Source of the DNA: Candidatus Hydrogenedens sp.
GTDB taxonomy: Bacteria > Hydrogenedentota > Hydrogenedentia > Hydrogenedentales > JAEUWI01
Length of the DNA stretch: 64,000 nt
Assembly: GCA_016125095.1 (NCBI GenBank)
Contig: WGMK01000035.1
Coordinates: 18,060 to 82,059 of the forward strand
Reading direction: 5' to 3'
Shown: positions 7,709-15,574 of the stretch, piece after piece
How positions within the stretch are numbered: position 1 is the first letter of the stretch
Layout of the letters: the number at the start of each line of letters is the position of its first letter
The notes under the pieces: generated by a model
Seen by the model: only the letters and a program-made list of their open reading frames with translations
Database searches by the model: none
Told to the model about the DNA's origin: nothing
Translations under genes and position numbers: made by a program

Positions 7709-9025
7709 TCATACCAGGTCGAACAGTTCGGAGCGCACATGCCGCTGCGGCACGCCCAGCCCATGCAGCCCGCGCTCGACCAATGCGATCATCGGTTTCG
7801 GCCCGCAGACGAAGTACTCGCGACCCTCCGCCGCCAGCGGCAGATGCCGCGCGAGCACGTCCTGCGTCAGAAATCCCGTCTCGCCGTCCCAGCCCTCGTG
7901 GCCTTCCTGCAGCACATGCACCACATCGAGCGGCAGCCGCGCGCGGAGCGCCTCCAATTCCTCGCGGAAGATCACGTTCTCCCAGTGCATGTTGCCATAG
8001 AGCAGCGTCAGCGGCCGCGTGTCGCCGCGGTCTGCCAGCGTGCGCAGCATGCTCATGACCGGCGCGATGCCGACGCCCCCCGCGATGAACACAAAGCCGC
8101 TGGCCGCCGGGTGGAAGTCTATCGTAAACGCGCCATAGGGACCGTCGAGATAGGCCGCGGCGCCGGGCTTTACCTGCCGAATCGTATGCGTGAAGTCGCC
8201 AAGATCCTTAATGGTCAGATCGAGTCGCTCCGGATGCTCCGCGCTCGAGGCGATCGAAAAGGGATGCTCGTTCGCCGCGAAGGGCGAGTGCCCCAGCGTC
8301 AGCCACGTGAACTGCCCCGGCAGAAACCGCAGGCCCGCGTGGCCCTCCGGCTGTAGCGTCAGTGTCCACGTGTTCGCGCGCTCCGCCTGCACCGCCGTCA
8401 CGCGATACGGCCGCCGCAGCATCAGCGCCGGTTTCAGCAGCCGGATATAGCCGATGAGCAGCACCCAGCCCAGCGCGCCCCCGGTCCAGGCCGCGCGCTT
8501 CCATGGCTCGTGCAGATAGTAGCCGCTGCCTTCCACATGCGCCACCGCCAGCAGCACCGCCGCCACGGCCAGCGCGCCATGCAGCCGCCGCCAGGGTTCG
8601 TAATGGGTGTGCAGCTGTTTGCGCCACAGCGACAGCCCGATGAGCAGCGCGAACAGCCCCAGCGAGGCGCAGGCCGCCGCCAAGTGCCACGGCATGGCCC
8701 CCGAAAGCAACAGTGCGCCCAGGCCGGGCTTGGCCCGATAGACGAGGAGCACGTGCCCAACCAGCAGCGCCAGCCCCACCAGCGCGATGAGCCGGTGAAA
8801 GTAATAGATGATGTCGATGCCGAAGGGCGCCGTGGCCCGGCGGAACCGCGCGGTGAGCAGGAACTGCACGCCCATCACCGCCAAGGCCAGATAGCCCAGC
8901 GCCAGCGCCGCATCGAGCGCGAAGCCGCGCCCCGCCGGTACCGGCCCGGCCAACAGCAGCCCCAGCGGCGCCAGCACCAGAGCCAGATACACGGCAATCC
9001 AAAAGATGATTCGGTTCGTGTTCAT
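7709..9025 (-). CDS. Ferric reductase-like transmembrane flavocytochrome
   Basis: Membrane oxidoreductase of 438 aa. The N-terminal half has about six hydrophobic helices with His residues in HRLIALVGLALLVGHVLL and HLAAACASLG, as in ferric reductase/NADPH oxidase b-type cytochromes. The C-terminal half is an FAD/NAD(P)H module: FLPGQFTWL and HPFSIAS bind FAD, DGPYGAF follows, GGVGIAPVMSM binds NAD(P), and VCGPKPMI ends the domain. I chose ATG 9025 over an upstream GTG at 9046. It probably moves electrons from NAD(P)H to metal, haem or the adjacent cytochrome c. Its natural acceptor is unknown. Confidence 0.85.
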   Translation of the reverse strand: MNTNRIIFWIAVYLALVLAPLGLLLAGPVPAGRGFALDAALALGYLALAVMGVQFLLTARFRRATAPFGIDIIYYFHRLIALVGLALLVGHVLLVYRAKPGLGALLLSGAMPWHLAAACASLGLFALLIGLSLWRKQLHTHYEPWRRLHGALAVAAVLLAVAHVEGSGYYLHEPWKRAAWTGGALGWVLLIGYIRLLKPALMLRRPYRVTAVQAERANTWTLTLQPEGHAGLRFLPGQFTWLTLGHSPFAANEHPFSIASSAEHPERLDLTIKDLGDFTHTIRQVKPGAAAYLDGPYGAFTIDFHPAASGFVFIAGGVGIAPVMSMLRTLADRGDTRPLTLLYGNMHWENVIFREELEALRARLPLDVVHVLQEGHEGWDGETGFLTQDVLARHLPLAAEGREYFVCGPKPMIALVERGLHGLGVPQRHVRSELFDLV

Positions 9026-9098
9026 ACCACCACACGGTCCTGTCACGTCATCGTTCGATTATCGGCCGCGCGACGAGGGCGTTCAAGAACCTTGGCGG

Positions 9099-9683
9099 TT
9101 ACCCCGCAATCGTATCCAGGTGCTCGAAGGTGGGGCTGCGGATGAGGCTGGCGAGCATCTGCTGGTGGGCGCGGAGCGAGGCGGCCGAGGCGCTCAGCGT
9201 GCGGTTGTGAATCACGCCGGAGATGTAGGTCAGCAGGAAGTCGATTTGCCGCTCGCTAAGGCCCATCGAATCGCGGAGTGCGGCGTGTGTCTGTTGGAAC
9301 AGCAGCCCATAGGGGCCGCTCGCCCGGAATTTCTCGATGCCTGCAATCCGCATGAAGTCGGCGATGAGCAGGAAGAAATTCTGGAAGTCCTGCTCGCGGA
9401 CTTCCAGGCGCCGGAAGGTCTCCGCCAGCTTTTTCTCCGAACTCCAGTCCGCTTCCACGTCCTCGGTCAGATACCGCACCAGGTCCTGCGCCAGCTGCGC
9501 GGTCATCTGGAGGAACAGGTCTTCCTTGTTCGCGAAGTAGTGGTAAAACGACCCCGGCGAGATGCCCAGCCGCGTCGCGAGATCCTTCATGGAAAGCGCG
9601 CTAAAGCCTTCCTGAGCAAAGGCTTCCACCGCCTGCGCCAACAGTTCTTTCCGATACTCTTCGTGGTCCACCAGCTTCGGCAT
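9099..9683 (-). CDS. TetR/AcrR-family transcriptional regulator
   Basis: Repressor of 194 aa. The N-terminal helix-turn-helix is clear: AVEAFAQEGFSALSMKDLA followed by GISPGSFYHYFANKEDLF, the most conserved TetR segment. The variable ligand-binding domain fills the rest and resembles the C-terminal domains of fatty-acid or small-molecule responsive regulators. ATG 9683 is preferred because AAGGA lies about 9 nt upstream; ATG 9692 and TTG 9713 are alternatives. The gene diverges from the aminotransferase gene, and a 16-bp palindrome sits between them, so it probably controls both itself and the aminotransferase-aldolase operon. Confidence 0.9.
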   Translation of the reverse strand: MPKLVDHEEYRKELLAQAVEAFAQEGFSALSMKDLATRLGISPGSFYHYFANKEDLFLQMTAQLAQDLVRYLTEDVEADWSSEKKLAETFRRLEVREQDFQNFFLLIADFMRIAGIEKFRASGPYGLLFQQTHAALRDSMGLSERQIDFLLTYISGVIHNRTLSASAASLRAHQQMLASLIRSPTFEHLDTIAG

Positions 9684-9701
9684 CACCGGCATCCTTTTTA
9701 A

Positions 9702-9730
9702 TTGATTGTTCAATCAAAATACGCTATACT
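9702..9730 (+). promoter_or_regulatory. Promoter with overlapping palindromic operator
   Basis: TTGATTG (9702-9708), a 2-nt centre and CAATCAA (9711-9717) form a perfect 7+7 dyad, the usual shape of a TetR-family operator. Its left arm doubles as a -35 box (TTGATT, 9702-9707), and a -10 box TATACT lies at 9725-9730 with exactly 17 nt between. Transcription would start near 9737 and read into the aminotransferase gene at 9781. The operator also sits just upstream of the TetR gene on the other strand, predicting autoregulation. Confidence 0.75.
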
Positions 9731-9780
9731 CGGGATCGAATGCAACCTGCGGCCGCGGAGGCCGTCGAAGCGAGGGAGTC

Positions 9781-11262
9781 ATGAGCAGCGTACCCACCAC
9801 CGGATTCGCGATTTCGGAGTATCACGACACGGCCGCCATTTACCGCCAGGTGCGCGAACTGCTGGCCCGTCCGCCGCTGGGCCTCAAGCCCGAGGCGCTG
9901 CAGACCTACCTGCGCTACTACGAAGAGAAATGCCCGAAGTCGAAGGCGGCGTATGAAGAGGCGCGGCAATACATTCCCGGCGGCGTGCAGCACAACCTCG
10001 CCTTCACGCATCCCTTCCCGCTCATGTTCACGCGCTGCGAAGGCGCCGCACTGGAAGACGCCGACGGCAACACCTATATCGACTTTCTGCAGGCGGGCGG
10101 TCCCACCGTGCTTGGCAGCAATCCCCCGGCGGTGCGCGAACAGATCGAGGATCTGCTGCGCACCTGCGGCCCGGTGACCGGGCTCTTCCACGAATACGAA
10201 CTGAAGCTGGCGCGCTTCATCGCCGAGCGCTTCCCCGCGGTGGAGATGTTCCGCATGCTGGGCAGCGGCACCGAAGCCTGCATGGGCGCCATCCGCCTGG
10301 CGCGTGTGGCGACCGGCAAGAAGCGCATCATCAAGATCGGCGGCGCGTACCACGGCTGGAGCGACCAGCTGTCCTACGGCATGCGTATTCCGGGCACGCG
10401 CAACTTCAATTCGCACGGCATCCCCGGGCACATCTTCCGCTACACGCACGAGGTCTACCCGAACGACATCGCCGCATTGAAAAAGCGCCTGCAGCGCAAC
10501 AGCCTGCGCGGCGGCACGGCGGCGGTGCTGGTGGAACCGCTCGGCGGCGAGAGCGGCACGCGCCCCGTGGACAAGGACTACAACGCGCAGGTGCGCGAGC
10601 TGTGCGACCACTACGGCGCGCTGATGGTATTCGACGAAGTGGTGACCGGTTTCCGTATCGGCATGAGCGGCGCGCAGGGCTACTTCGGCATCAAGCCCGA
10701 CCTGACGGTCTTCGGCAAGGCCGTGACCGGCGGCTATCCCTCGGCCGGCGGGCTCGGCGGCAAGCGCGAGTACATGGAGATGCTCGCGGGCGGCGTGGGC
10801 GGCAAGGCCATCAAGAAGAAGGTGCACGTGGGCGGCACGCTGGCGGCGAACCCGCTCAGCTGCGCGGGCGGCTATTTCACGCTGATGGAGATGGAGCGCG
10901 TGAACGCCTGCGAACTGGCCGGGCACGCGGGCGACCGCCTCACCCGCGGACTGCAGGGCCTCATCGAAAAGCATAAGCTGCCCTATGTGGCCTACAACCA
11001 AGGCTCCATCTGCCACTTGGAAACCGCAGGCGTGCTGCTCATGGAGATCGACCTGAAGCAATTCTGGAAGATTCCGTCGGTATTGAAAGAAGTCGAGGCG
11101 CGCACCAAGCTGATGCAGGAAATGGGCGCGGCCTACATGGCCGAGGGCCTGGTCACGCTGTCCGGCAGCCGGCTCTACACCAGCGCGGCCTGCACCGACG
11201 ACATCATCGACGAGGCGCTCGTGCGCTTCGATCGCGTACTGCACAACATCGAAGGGGTATGA
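9781..11262 (+). CDS. Class III PLP aminotransferase (GSA-aminomutase-like)
   Basis: Aminotransferase of 493 aa, related to glutamate-1-semialdehyde aminomutase and omega-amino acid transaminases. ATG 9781 follows GAGGGAG and lies downstream of the mapped promoter; an in-frame start upstream would overlap the operator. Landmarks are GSGTEACMGAIRLARVATGKK, VLVEPLGGESG, DEVVTGFRIG and the PLP-binding lysine in VFGKAVTGGYP. An N-terminal extension of about 60 residues precedes the core. True HemL is encoded at 33798, so this copy probably serves another pathway, with the aldolase (overlapping by ATGA) and the nearby TauD dioxygenase. The substrate is unknown. Confidence 0.88.
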   Translation: MSSVPTTGFAISEYHDTAAIYRQVRELLARPPLGLKPEALQTYLRYYEEKCPKSKAAYEEARQYIPGGVQHNLAFTHPFPLMFTRCEGAALEDADGNTYIDFLQAGGPTVLGSNPPAVREQIEDLLRTCGPVTGLFHEYELKLARFIAERFPAVEMFRMLGSGTEACMGAIRLARVATGKKRIIKIGGAYHGWSDQLSYGMRIPGTRNFNSHGIPGHIFRYTHEVYPNDIAALKKRLQRNSLRGGTAAVLVEPLGGESGTRPVDKDYNAQVRELCDHYGALMVFDEVVTGFRIGMSGAQGYFGIKPDLTVFGKAVTGGYPSAGGLGGKREYMEMLAGGVGGKAIKKKVHVGGTLAANPLSCAGGYFTLMEMERVNACELAGHAGDRLTRGLQGLIEKHKLPYVAYNQGSICHLETAGVLLMEIDLKQFWKIPSVLKEVEARTKLMQEMGAAYMAEGLVTLSGSRLYTSAACTDDIIDEALVRFDRVLHNIEGV

Positions 11263-11939
11263 CGACCATGGCCGCCACGATTACCGAACAGGAAGCCCGG
11301 ATTCAGGTGCGCGATGCCGGACTGCGGCTGCTGCGCGAAGGCCTCGTCGCACGCACGTGGGGCAATGTCAGCGTGCGGCTCGACGACCACCGCTACATCA
11401 TCACCCCCAGCGGCCGCACCTACGAAGAACTCCAGCCGGAAGACATGGTGATCGCCGATTACCAGACCGGCAAGTACGAGGGCAGCATCAAGCCCTCCAC
11501 CGAACGCAAAGTGCACGAGGCGCTCTACCGCACCCGGAAAGACGTCGGCGCGGTGATTCACACCCACCAGACCAACGCGTCGGTCGTGGCGGCCGCGCGC
11601 CGCGAAGTGCCGCCCATTCTCGACGACCAGGTGCAGCTGCTCGGGCCGACCGTGCGCGTGGCGGATTACGCCCTGCCGTCCACCCGCAAGATGGAGCGCG
11701 TGTGCGTCAAGGCGCTCAAGGGCCGCAACGCCGCGCTCATGGCCAACCACGGCGCGCTCTGCGTGGGCCCCACGCTCGAAGACGCCTTCGTCGCCTGCGT
11801 CGTGCTGGAGAAGGCTTGCAAGGCCTTCATCGAGGCGGAATTCCTCGGCGGCGCGAAATCCATCAACATCTTCGAAGCCCACCTCATGCACCAGTTCTAC
11901 CTGCGCAAATATTCCAAGGAAGCACAGAAGAACCGGTAA
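11259..11939 (+). CDS. Class II aldolase/adducin-family protein
   Basis: Zn-dependent aldolase-like protein of 226 aa, of the L-fuculose/L-ribulose phosphate family. Its ATG overlaps the aminotransferase stop (ATGA), so the two are translationally coupled. TWGNVSVR near residues 32-39 and TPSGRTYEEL form the phosphate-binding region. HTHQTNA carries the two metal-binding histidines, NHGALCVG supplies a third, and the Glu in STERKVHEALY matches the catalytic acid. The product would split or join a hydroxy-keto compound, possibly downstream of transamination. The true substrate cannot be read from the sequence. Confidence 0.86.
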   Translation: MTTMAATITEQEARIQVRDAGLRLLREGLVARTWGNVSVRLDDHRYIITPSGRTYEELQPEDMVIADYQTGKYEGSIKPSTERKVHEALYRTRKDVGAVIHTHQTNASVVAAARREVPPILDDQVQLLGPTVRVADYALPSTRKMERVCVKALKGRNAALMANHGALCVGPTLEDAFVACVVLEKACKAFIEAEFLGGAKSINIFEAHLMHQFYLRKYSKEAQKNR

Positions 11940-12057
11940 AGGGCGCTGAGGCCGCTCGGCCCGTATCAAGAGATCTGCCCGGCAGTATCCCTCACAAGCA
12001 AACGCGCGACACGGAGACCACACGCGCCAGGACCAAGGCCTCCCCTGCGATGACCGG

Positions 12058-12945
12058 CTACGCCGAGGGGCGGATGCCGTCGTTGACGGTGATGCGGTGC
12101 ATGATGCGGCGGTACTGGTAGTAGTCGTTCATGGCGTAGTGCATCGTGGTGCGGTTTTCCCACATGGTCACGGCCTTGTCGGACCAGCGGATGCGGCACT
12201 GAAACTCGGGCTGCAGCGCGTGCTCGGTGAGGAAATCGAGCAGCGGCTTGCTCTCTTTCGGGGTCATCCCCTTGATGGTCACAGTGAACATGCGGTTCAC
12301 ATAGAGGAACTTGCGGCCGGTTTCCGGGTGGGTGCACACCATCGGGTGCTCCACCTGCTGCTCGACCACGTCGCTGTAGTTGTACTTCATGGCCGCTTCG
12401 CCGCGGTACTTGTGCGCCAGCTTCACCGGGTTGTACGCGTCGGACGCCGAATGGATGGCGACGAGCGGATCGATCAGCTTCTGCATGCCCTCGGACAGGT
12501 GATCGTAGGCGAGGTACATGTTGGAGAACAGCGTGTCGCCGCCCACCGGGGGCACTTCCTGCGCGTGGAGGATGGTGGCCGTCGTGGGCGATTCGAAGAA
12601 GGAATTGTCCGAGTGCCACGAATCACCGAACTGCGTGGTCTCGCCCGGGTTCTTGATGACCTTGATGATCTCCGGGTAGCCCTCCATGCCCTGCACGATG
12701 GGGTGCACCTCAGGCGAGCCGAAGTACTTCGCCAGGTTTACGTGCCGCTCCGGCGTCAGGTCCTGGTCCTTGAAGGTGAGCACCAGGAAAGTCTGGAGCG
12801 CCTGCTTGATCTCGGCGGCCTGCTTCTCGCTCAGCGGTTTCGACAGGTCCACGCCCGAGATTTCCGCGCCCATGGCGGCGGTAATCGGCTTGGCCTCGAT
12901 GGTCTTCAGTTCAATCGGCGCGGTCTCAACGGTCTGCTTCGGCAT
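12058..12945 (-). CDS. TauD/TfdA-family Fe(II)/2-oxoglutarate dioxygenase
   Basis: Dioxygenase of 295 aa that couples 2-oxoglutarate decarboxylation to hydroxylation or cleavage of a small acid. The metal triad is visible: WHSDNSF gives His and Asp, the distal His is in ENRTTMHYAMND, and the 2-oxoglutarate-binding Arg is in YRRIMHR. The N-terminal GAEISGVDLSKPL is standard for the family. AAGGAG lies 9 nt before the ATG at 12945. It points toward the aminotransferase-aldolase operon across a 118-bp gap. Known relatives act on taurine, 2,4-D, sulfate esters or carnitine precursors; none can be preferred here. Confidence 0.88.
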   Translation of the reverse strand: MPKQTVETAPIELKTIEAKPITAAMGAEISGVDLSKPLSEKQAAEIKQALQTFLVLTFKDQDLTPERHVNLAKYFGSPEVHPIVQGMEGYPEIIKVIKNPGETTQFGDSWHSDNSFFESPTTATILHAQEVPPVGGDTLFSNMYLAYDHLSEGMQKLIDPLVAIHSASDAYNPVKLAHKYRGEAAMKYNYSDVVEQQVEHPMVCTHPETGRKFLYVNRMFTVTIKGMTPKESKPLLDFLTEHALQPEFQCRIRWSDKAVTMWENRTTMHYAMNDYYQYRRIMHRITVNDGIRPSA

Positions 12946-13040
12946 GGATGCACTCCTTGGTAAGGCCGGTAGTATCGCAAGTCGCCGCGCCGCGTGTAAA
13001 TACCGGGGCCGGCGGCTTTTGCATCCCGCCCGGCCGCGCC

Positions 13041-13048
13041 GCTACGAT
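13041..13048 (+). promoter_or_regulatory. Candidate -10 box GCTACGAT
   Basis: GCTACGAT matches the recurrent GCTAnnnT box of this window; with TTGCAT at 13019-13024 (18-nt spacer to TACGAT) it makes a plausible sigma-70 promoter 26 nt before the sialidase-like gene. Confidence 0.45.
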
Positions 13049-13074
13049 GGCCCGCAGGTTGGGAGGGCGGTACC

Positions 13075-14079
13075 ATGCGGAAATTCTGGATGCTCCTGCT
13101 GGCAGGATGGGCGGTGGCGGCCGGCGCGGCCGTGGCCGATGAGCCGGTACTGGAAGGCGTGGAGCGCATCTGGGATGCCGCACCGCACAATGCCTTCACC
13201 GACCTCGTCCGCTGGGACGACAAGTTCTATTGCACCTTCCGCGCGAGCGAGGCGCATGTGGGCGGCAACGGCAAGATCCGAATCATCGTCTCGTCGAAGG
13301 GCAAGAACTGGAAGAGCGCGGCGCTGCTCGAGGAAGAGGGCGTCGACCTGCGCGACCCGAAGCTCAGCGTGATGCCCGACGGCCGCCTGATGGCGCTGAT
13401 GGGCGGCTCCATCTACGAGGGCAAGGAACTCAAGGGCAAGCAGCCGCGCGTGGCGTTTTCCGAAGACGGCGAGACCTGGACCGCGCCGCAGCGGATTCTG
13501 GGCGAGGGCGACTGGCTGTGGCGGGTCACCTGGCACGACGGCACGGCCTACGGCGTGAGCTACGGCCGCGCAGCGGACAACGAATCGCGCGGCGCCAAGC
13601 TGGTGAAGAGCGCCGATGGCGTGACCTGGGAAACCATCAGCGGCATGGGCACCGATGCCGAGTGCAACGAGGCGACGCTGCGATTCGCAGAGGACGGCAC
13701 CTGCTACGCGCTTATCCGGCGCGATGGCGGCGACAAGCAGGGCTGGATAGGCCAGGCGGCCGCACCGTATACCGAGTGGCAATGGACGCCCTGCGGCCAC
13801 CGCCTCGGCGGCCCCGAGTTCATCATGACGCCGCACGGCTGGTGGGCGGGCAGCCGCGACTACGAGAGCAGCGCCACGACGGTGCTGGCCGCGCTGACCC
13901 CGACCACCTACGAGCCCGTGCTGGTGCTGCCCAGCGGCGGCGACACGAGCTACCCCGGCATGGTGTGGTTCGACGACGAACTCTGGATGAGTTACTATTC
14001 GTCGCACGAGGAAAAGACAGCGATCTACCTCGCGCGATTCTCGTTTACCGGCGACGCCAACGGAGCACCCAGCGAATGA
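13075..14079 (+). CDS. Secreted sialidase-like (BNR/Asp-box) protein
   Basis: Exported beta-propeller protein of 334 aa. A signal peptide ends near AVADEP. Asp-box motifs S-x-D-G-x-T-W occur as SSKGKNWKSA, SEDGETWTAP and SADGVTWETI, spaced as in six-bladed sialidase folds. WRVTWHDGTAYGVSY and PEFIMTPHGWWAGSRDY are further blade strands. GGGAGG precedes the ATG. The following Tat-exported oxidoreductase overlaps it by ATGA, so they are coupled. Exo-sialidase activity is possible, but catalytic Arg/Tyr/Glu residues were not traced with certainty, and many PVC relatives are uncharacterised glycosidases. Confidence 0.82.
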   Translation: MRKFWMLLLAGWAVAAGAAVADEPVLEGVERIWDAAPHNAFTDLVRWDDKFYCTFRASEAHVGGNGKIRIIVSSKGKNWKSAALLEEEGVDLRDPKLSVMPDGRLMALMGGSIYEGKELKGKQPRVAFSEDGETWTAPQRILGEGDWLWRVTWHDGTAYGVSYGRAADNESRGAKLVKSADGVTWETISGMGTDAECNEATLRFAEDGTCYALIRRDGGDKQGWIGQAAAPYTEWQWTPCGHRLGGPEFIMTPHGWWAGSRDYESSATTVLAALTPTTYEPVLVLPSGGDTSYPGMVWFDDELWMSYYSSHEEKTAIYLARFSFTGDANGAPSE

Positions 14080-15356
14080 AGACGACCTCGCGAAACACCA
14101 TCACACGCCGCGGGTTTATCCAGGGCGCGGCCGCCTTCGGGCTGTTCACCATCGTGCCGCGCAAGGTGCTGGGCGGCCCCGGCAACACCCCCCCGAGCGA
14201 GGAGCTGACCAAGGCCATCATCGGCGTGGGCGGCATGGGCCAAGGCCACATCCCCTATCCGGGCGCGCGCCTGTTGGCCATCTGCGACGTGGACAACGGC
14301 CACCTGACGAACGTGCTTTCGCGCTGCGAATCGTACGTGCAGGGCTACAAGGATTTCCGCGAAGTGCTGGCGCGCGAGGACATCGACATCGTGCACATCG
14401 CCACGCCGCCGCACTGGCACGCCGCCATCTCCATCGCCGCCGCCAAGGCCGGCAAGGATATCTGGTGCGAGAAGCCCATGACGCGCACCATTGGCGAAGG
14501 CCAGGCGGTCATCAAGGCGGTGCAGGAAAACGAGCGTATTTTCCGCATCAACACCTGGTTCCGATTCACCGACGACTTTTACGATTATGGATCGAAGGTG
14601 GAGCCGATCAAGAAGGTGGTGGAAAGCGGCGCGCTGGGCTGGCCGCTCAAGCTCACCATCAGTAAGGACACCGGCTTCAACTTCAAGTTCAACTGGGTGG
14701 GAAAGACCGACCTCGAGCCGCAGCCCGTGCCCAAGGAACTCGACTACGATTTCTGGCTGGGGCCGGCGCCCTACAAGCCCTACCACCCGCACCGCGTGCA
14801 CCAGACCTTCCGCGGCTACTGGGACTACGACGGCGGCGGCCTGGGCGACATGGGCCAGCATTACCTGGATCCGGCGCAGTACCTGCTGGGCAAGGACGAC
14901 ACCAGCCCGGTGGCGATTGAAGTGGACGCGCCGCAGCAGCACCCCGATGCCGTGGGCACGTGGCGCAGCATCGTGATGCGCTACGCCGACGGCTGCGAGA
15001 TCCGTCTCATCGGCGGCGATGCCACGGGCGAGAAAGTGCCGTATCTCGAGGGCCCGAACGGCAAGCTCTTCAAGAACCTCGAGTCCGATATTCCGGGCCT
15101 GAAGGAATCGATTGAAGGGATGCCCGCGCCCGCGGCGCAGGTGACGGACTTCGCCCAGGCCGTGCGCAACCGCACCAAGTTCGCGCTGAACGAATCGAAC
15201 GGGCACCGGTCGTGCTCGCTGATCAACCTCGGCAAGATTGCGGTGCGGCTCGGACGCAACCTGCAATACGACCCGGACAAGCAGGAATTCATCAACGACG
15301 ACGGCGCGAACCGGCTAATCAATCAGCCGGAGCGCGTGCCGTGGTCGATGGTCTAG
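14076..15356 (+). CDS. Tat-exported Gfo/Idh/MocA-family oxidoreductase
   Basis: NAD(P)-dependent sugar oxidoreductase or hydrolase-like protein of 426 aa. It begins at ATG 14076, overlapping the previous stop by ATGA. The twin-arginine signal TRRGFIQGAAAFGLF is at residues 10-24, so the folded, cofactor-loaded enzyme is exported. The Rossmann motif is IGVGGMGQGHI, followed by CDV and the substrate-site EKPMT. The C-terminal domain contains GLGDMGQHYLD. Exported Gfo/Idh/MocA proteins are abundant in Planctomycetes and relatives and often act on carbohydrates with bound NAD. The upstream frame is open by chance only, inside the sialidase-like gene. Confidence 0.9.
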   Translation: MKTTSRNTITRRGFIQGAAAFGLFTIVPRKVLGGPGNTPPSEELTKAIIGVGGMGQGHIPYPGARLLAICDVDNGHLTNVLSRCESYVQGYKDFREVLAREDIDIVHIATPPHWHAAISIAAAKAGKDIWCEKPMTRTIGEGQAVIKAVQENERIFRINTWFRFTDDFYDYGSKVEPIKKVVESGALGWPLKLTISKDTGFNFKFNWVGKTDLEPQPVPKELDYDFWLGPAPYKPYHPHRVHQTFRGYWDYDGGGLGDMGQHYLDPAQYLLGKDDTSPVAIEVDAPQQHPDAVGTWRSIVMRYADGCEIRLIGGDATGEKVPYLEGPNGKLFKNLESDIPGLKESIEGMPAPAAQVTDFAQAVRNRTKFALNESNGHRSCSLINLGKIAVRLGRNLQYDPDKQEFINDDGANRLINQPERVPWSMV

Positions 15357-15363
15357 GCGGGTC

Positions 15364-15573
15364 CTAGAACTCGCCGGCGTCGTGCGAGGCGTCGGCTTCG
15401 TAGAGCACCGTGTACACGAGGTCGCCGCTGCCCGCGCGCGAATTGTTCTCGTGGCTCAGCGCCGTCTTCACGTCGCGCACCGCCGCCTTGTGCTGGGCGA
15501 TCCACTCGTTCACGGTTCGGTCGAGATCCTGCACCTTGTCCTCGTAGCCCTTGAATGTCTTGACGAAAATCAT
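15364..15573 (-). CDS. Small conserved-type hypothetical protein (69 aa)
   Basis: A 69-aa protein starting at ATG 15573, one base after the stop of hldE on the same strand. A full AGGAGG site lies 7 nt upstream inside the end of hldE, so it is clearly translated and coupled. The first half (VKTFKGYEDKVQDLDRTVNEW) is helical and charged; the second half contains GDLVYTVLYEA. There is no signal peptide or membrane segment. I recognise no family. Its place in the operon suggests a role tied to heptose metabolism, but this is weak. Confidence 0.7.
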   Translation of the reverse strand: MIFVKTFKGYEDKVQDLDRTVNEWIAQHKAAVRDVKTALSHENNSRAGSGDLVYTVLYEADASHDAGEF

Positions 15574-15574
15574 G

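Noticed and set aside
9724..11244. Open reverse-strand frame over the aminotransferase
   Set aside because: Same kind of shadow, overlapping the mapped promoter and coding region.
9781..11262. A second true hemL
   Set aside because: The N-terminal extension, different motifs and operon with an aldolase set it apart; the canonical HemL is at 33798.
13230..14075. Upstream extension of the Gfo/Idh/MocA gene giving a 708-codon frame
   Set aside because: The extension is the sialidase-like gene in another frame; the Tat signal begins exactly at ATG 14076.
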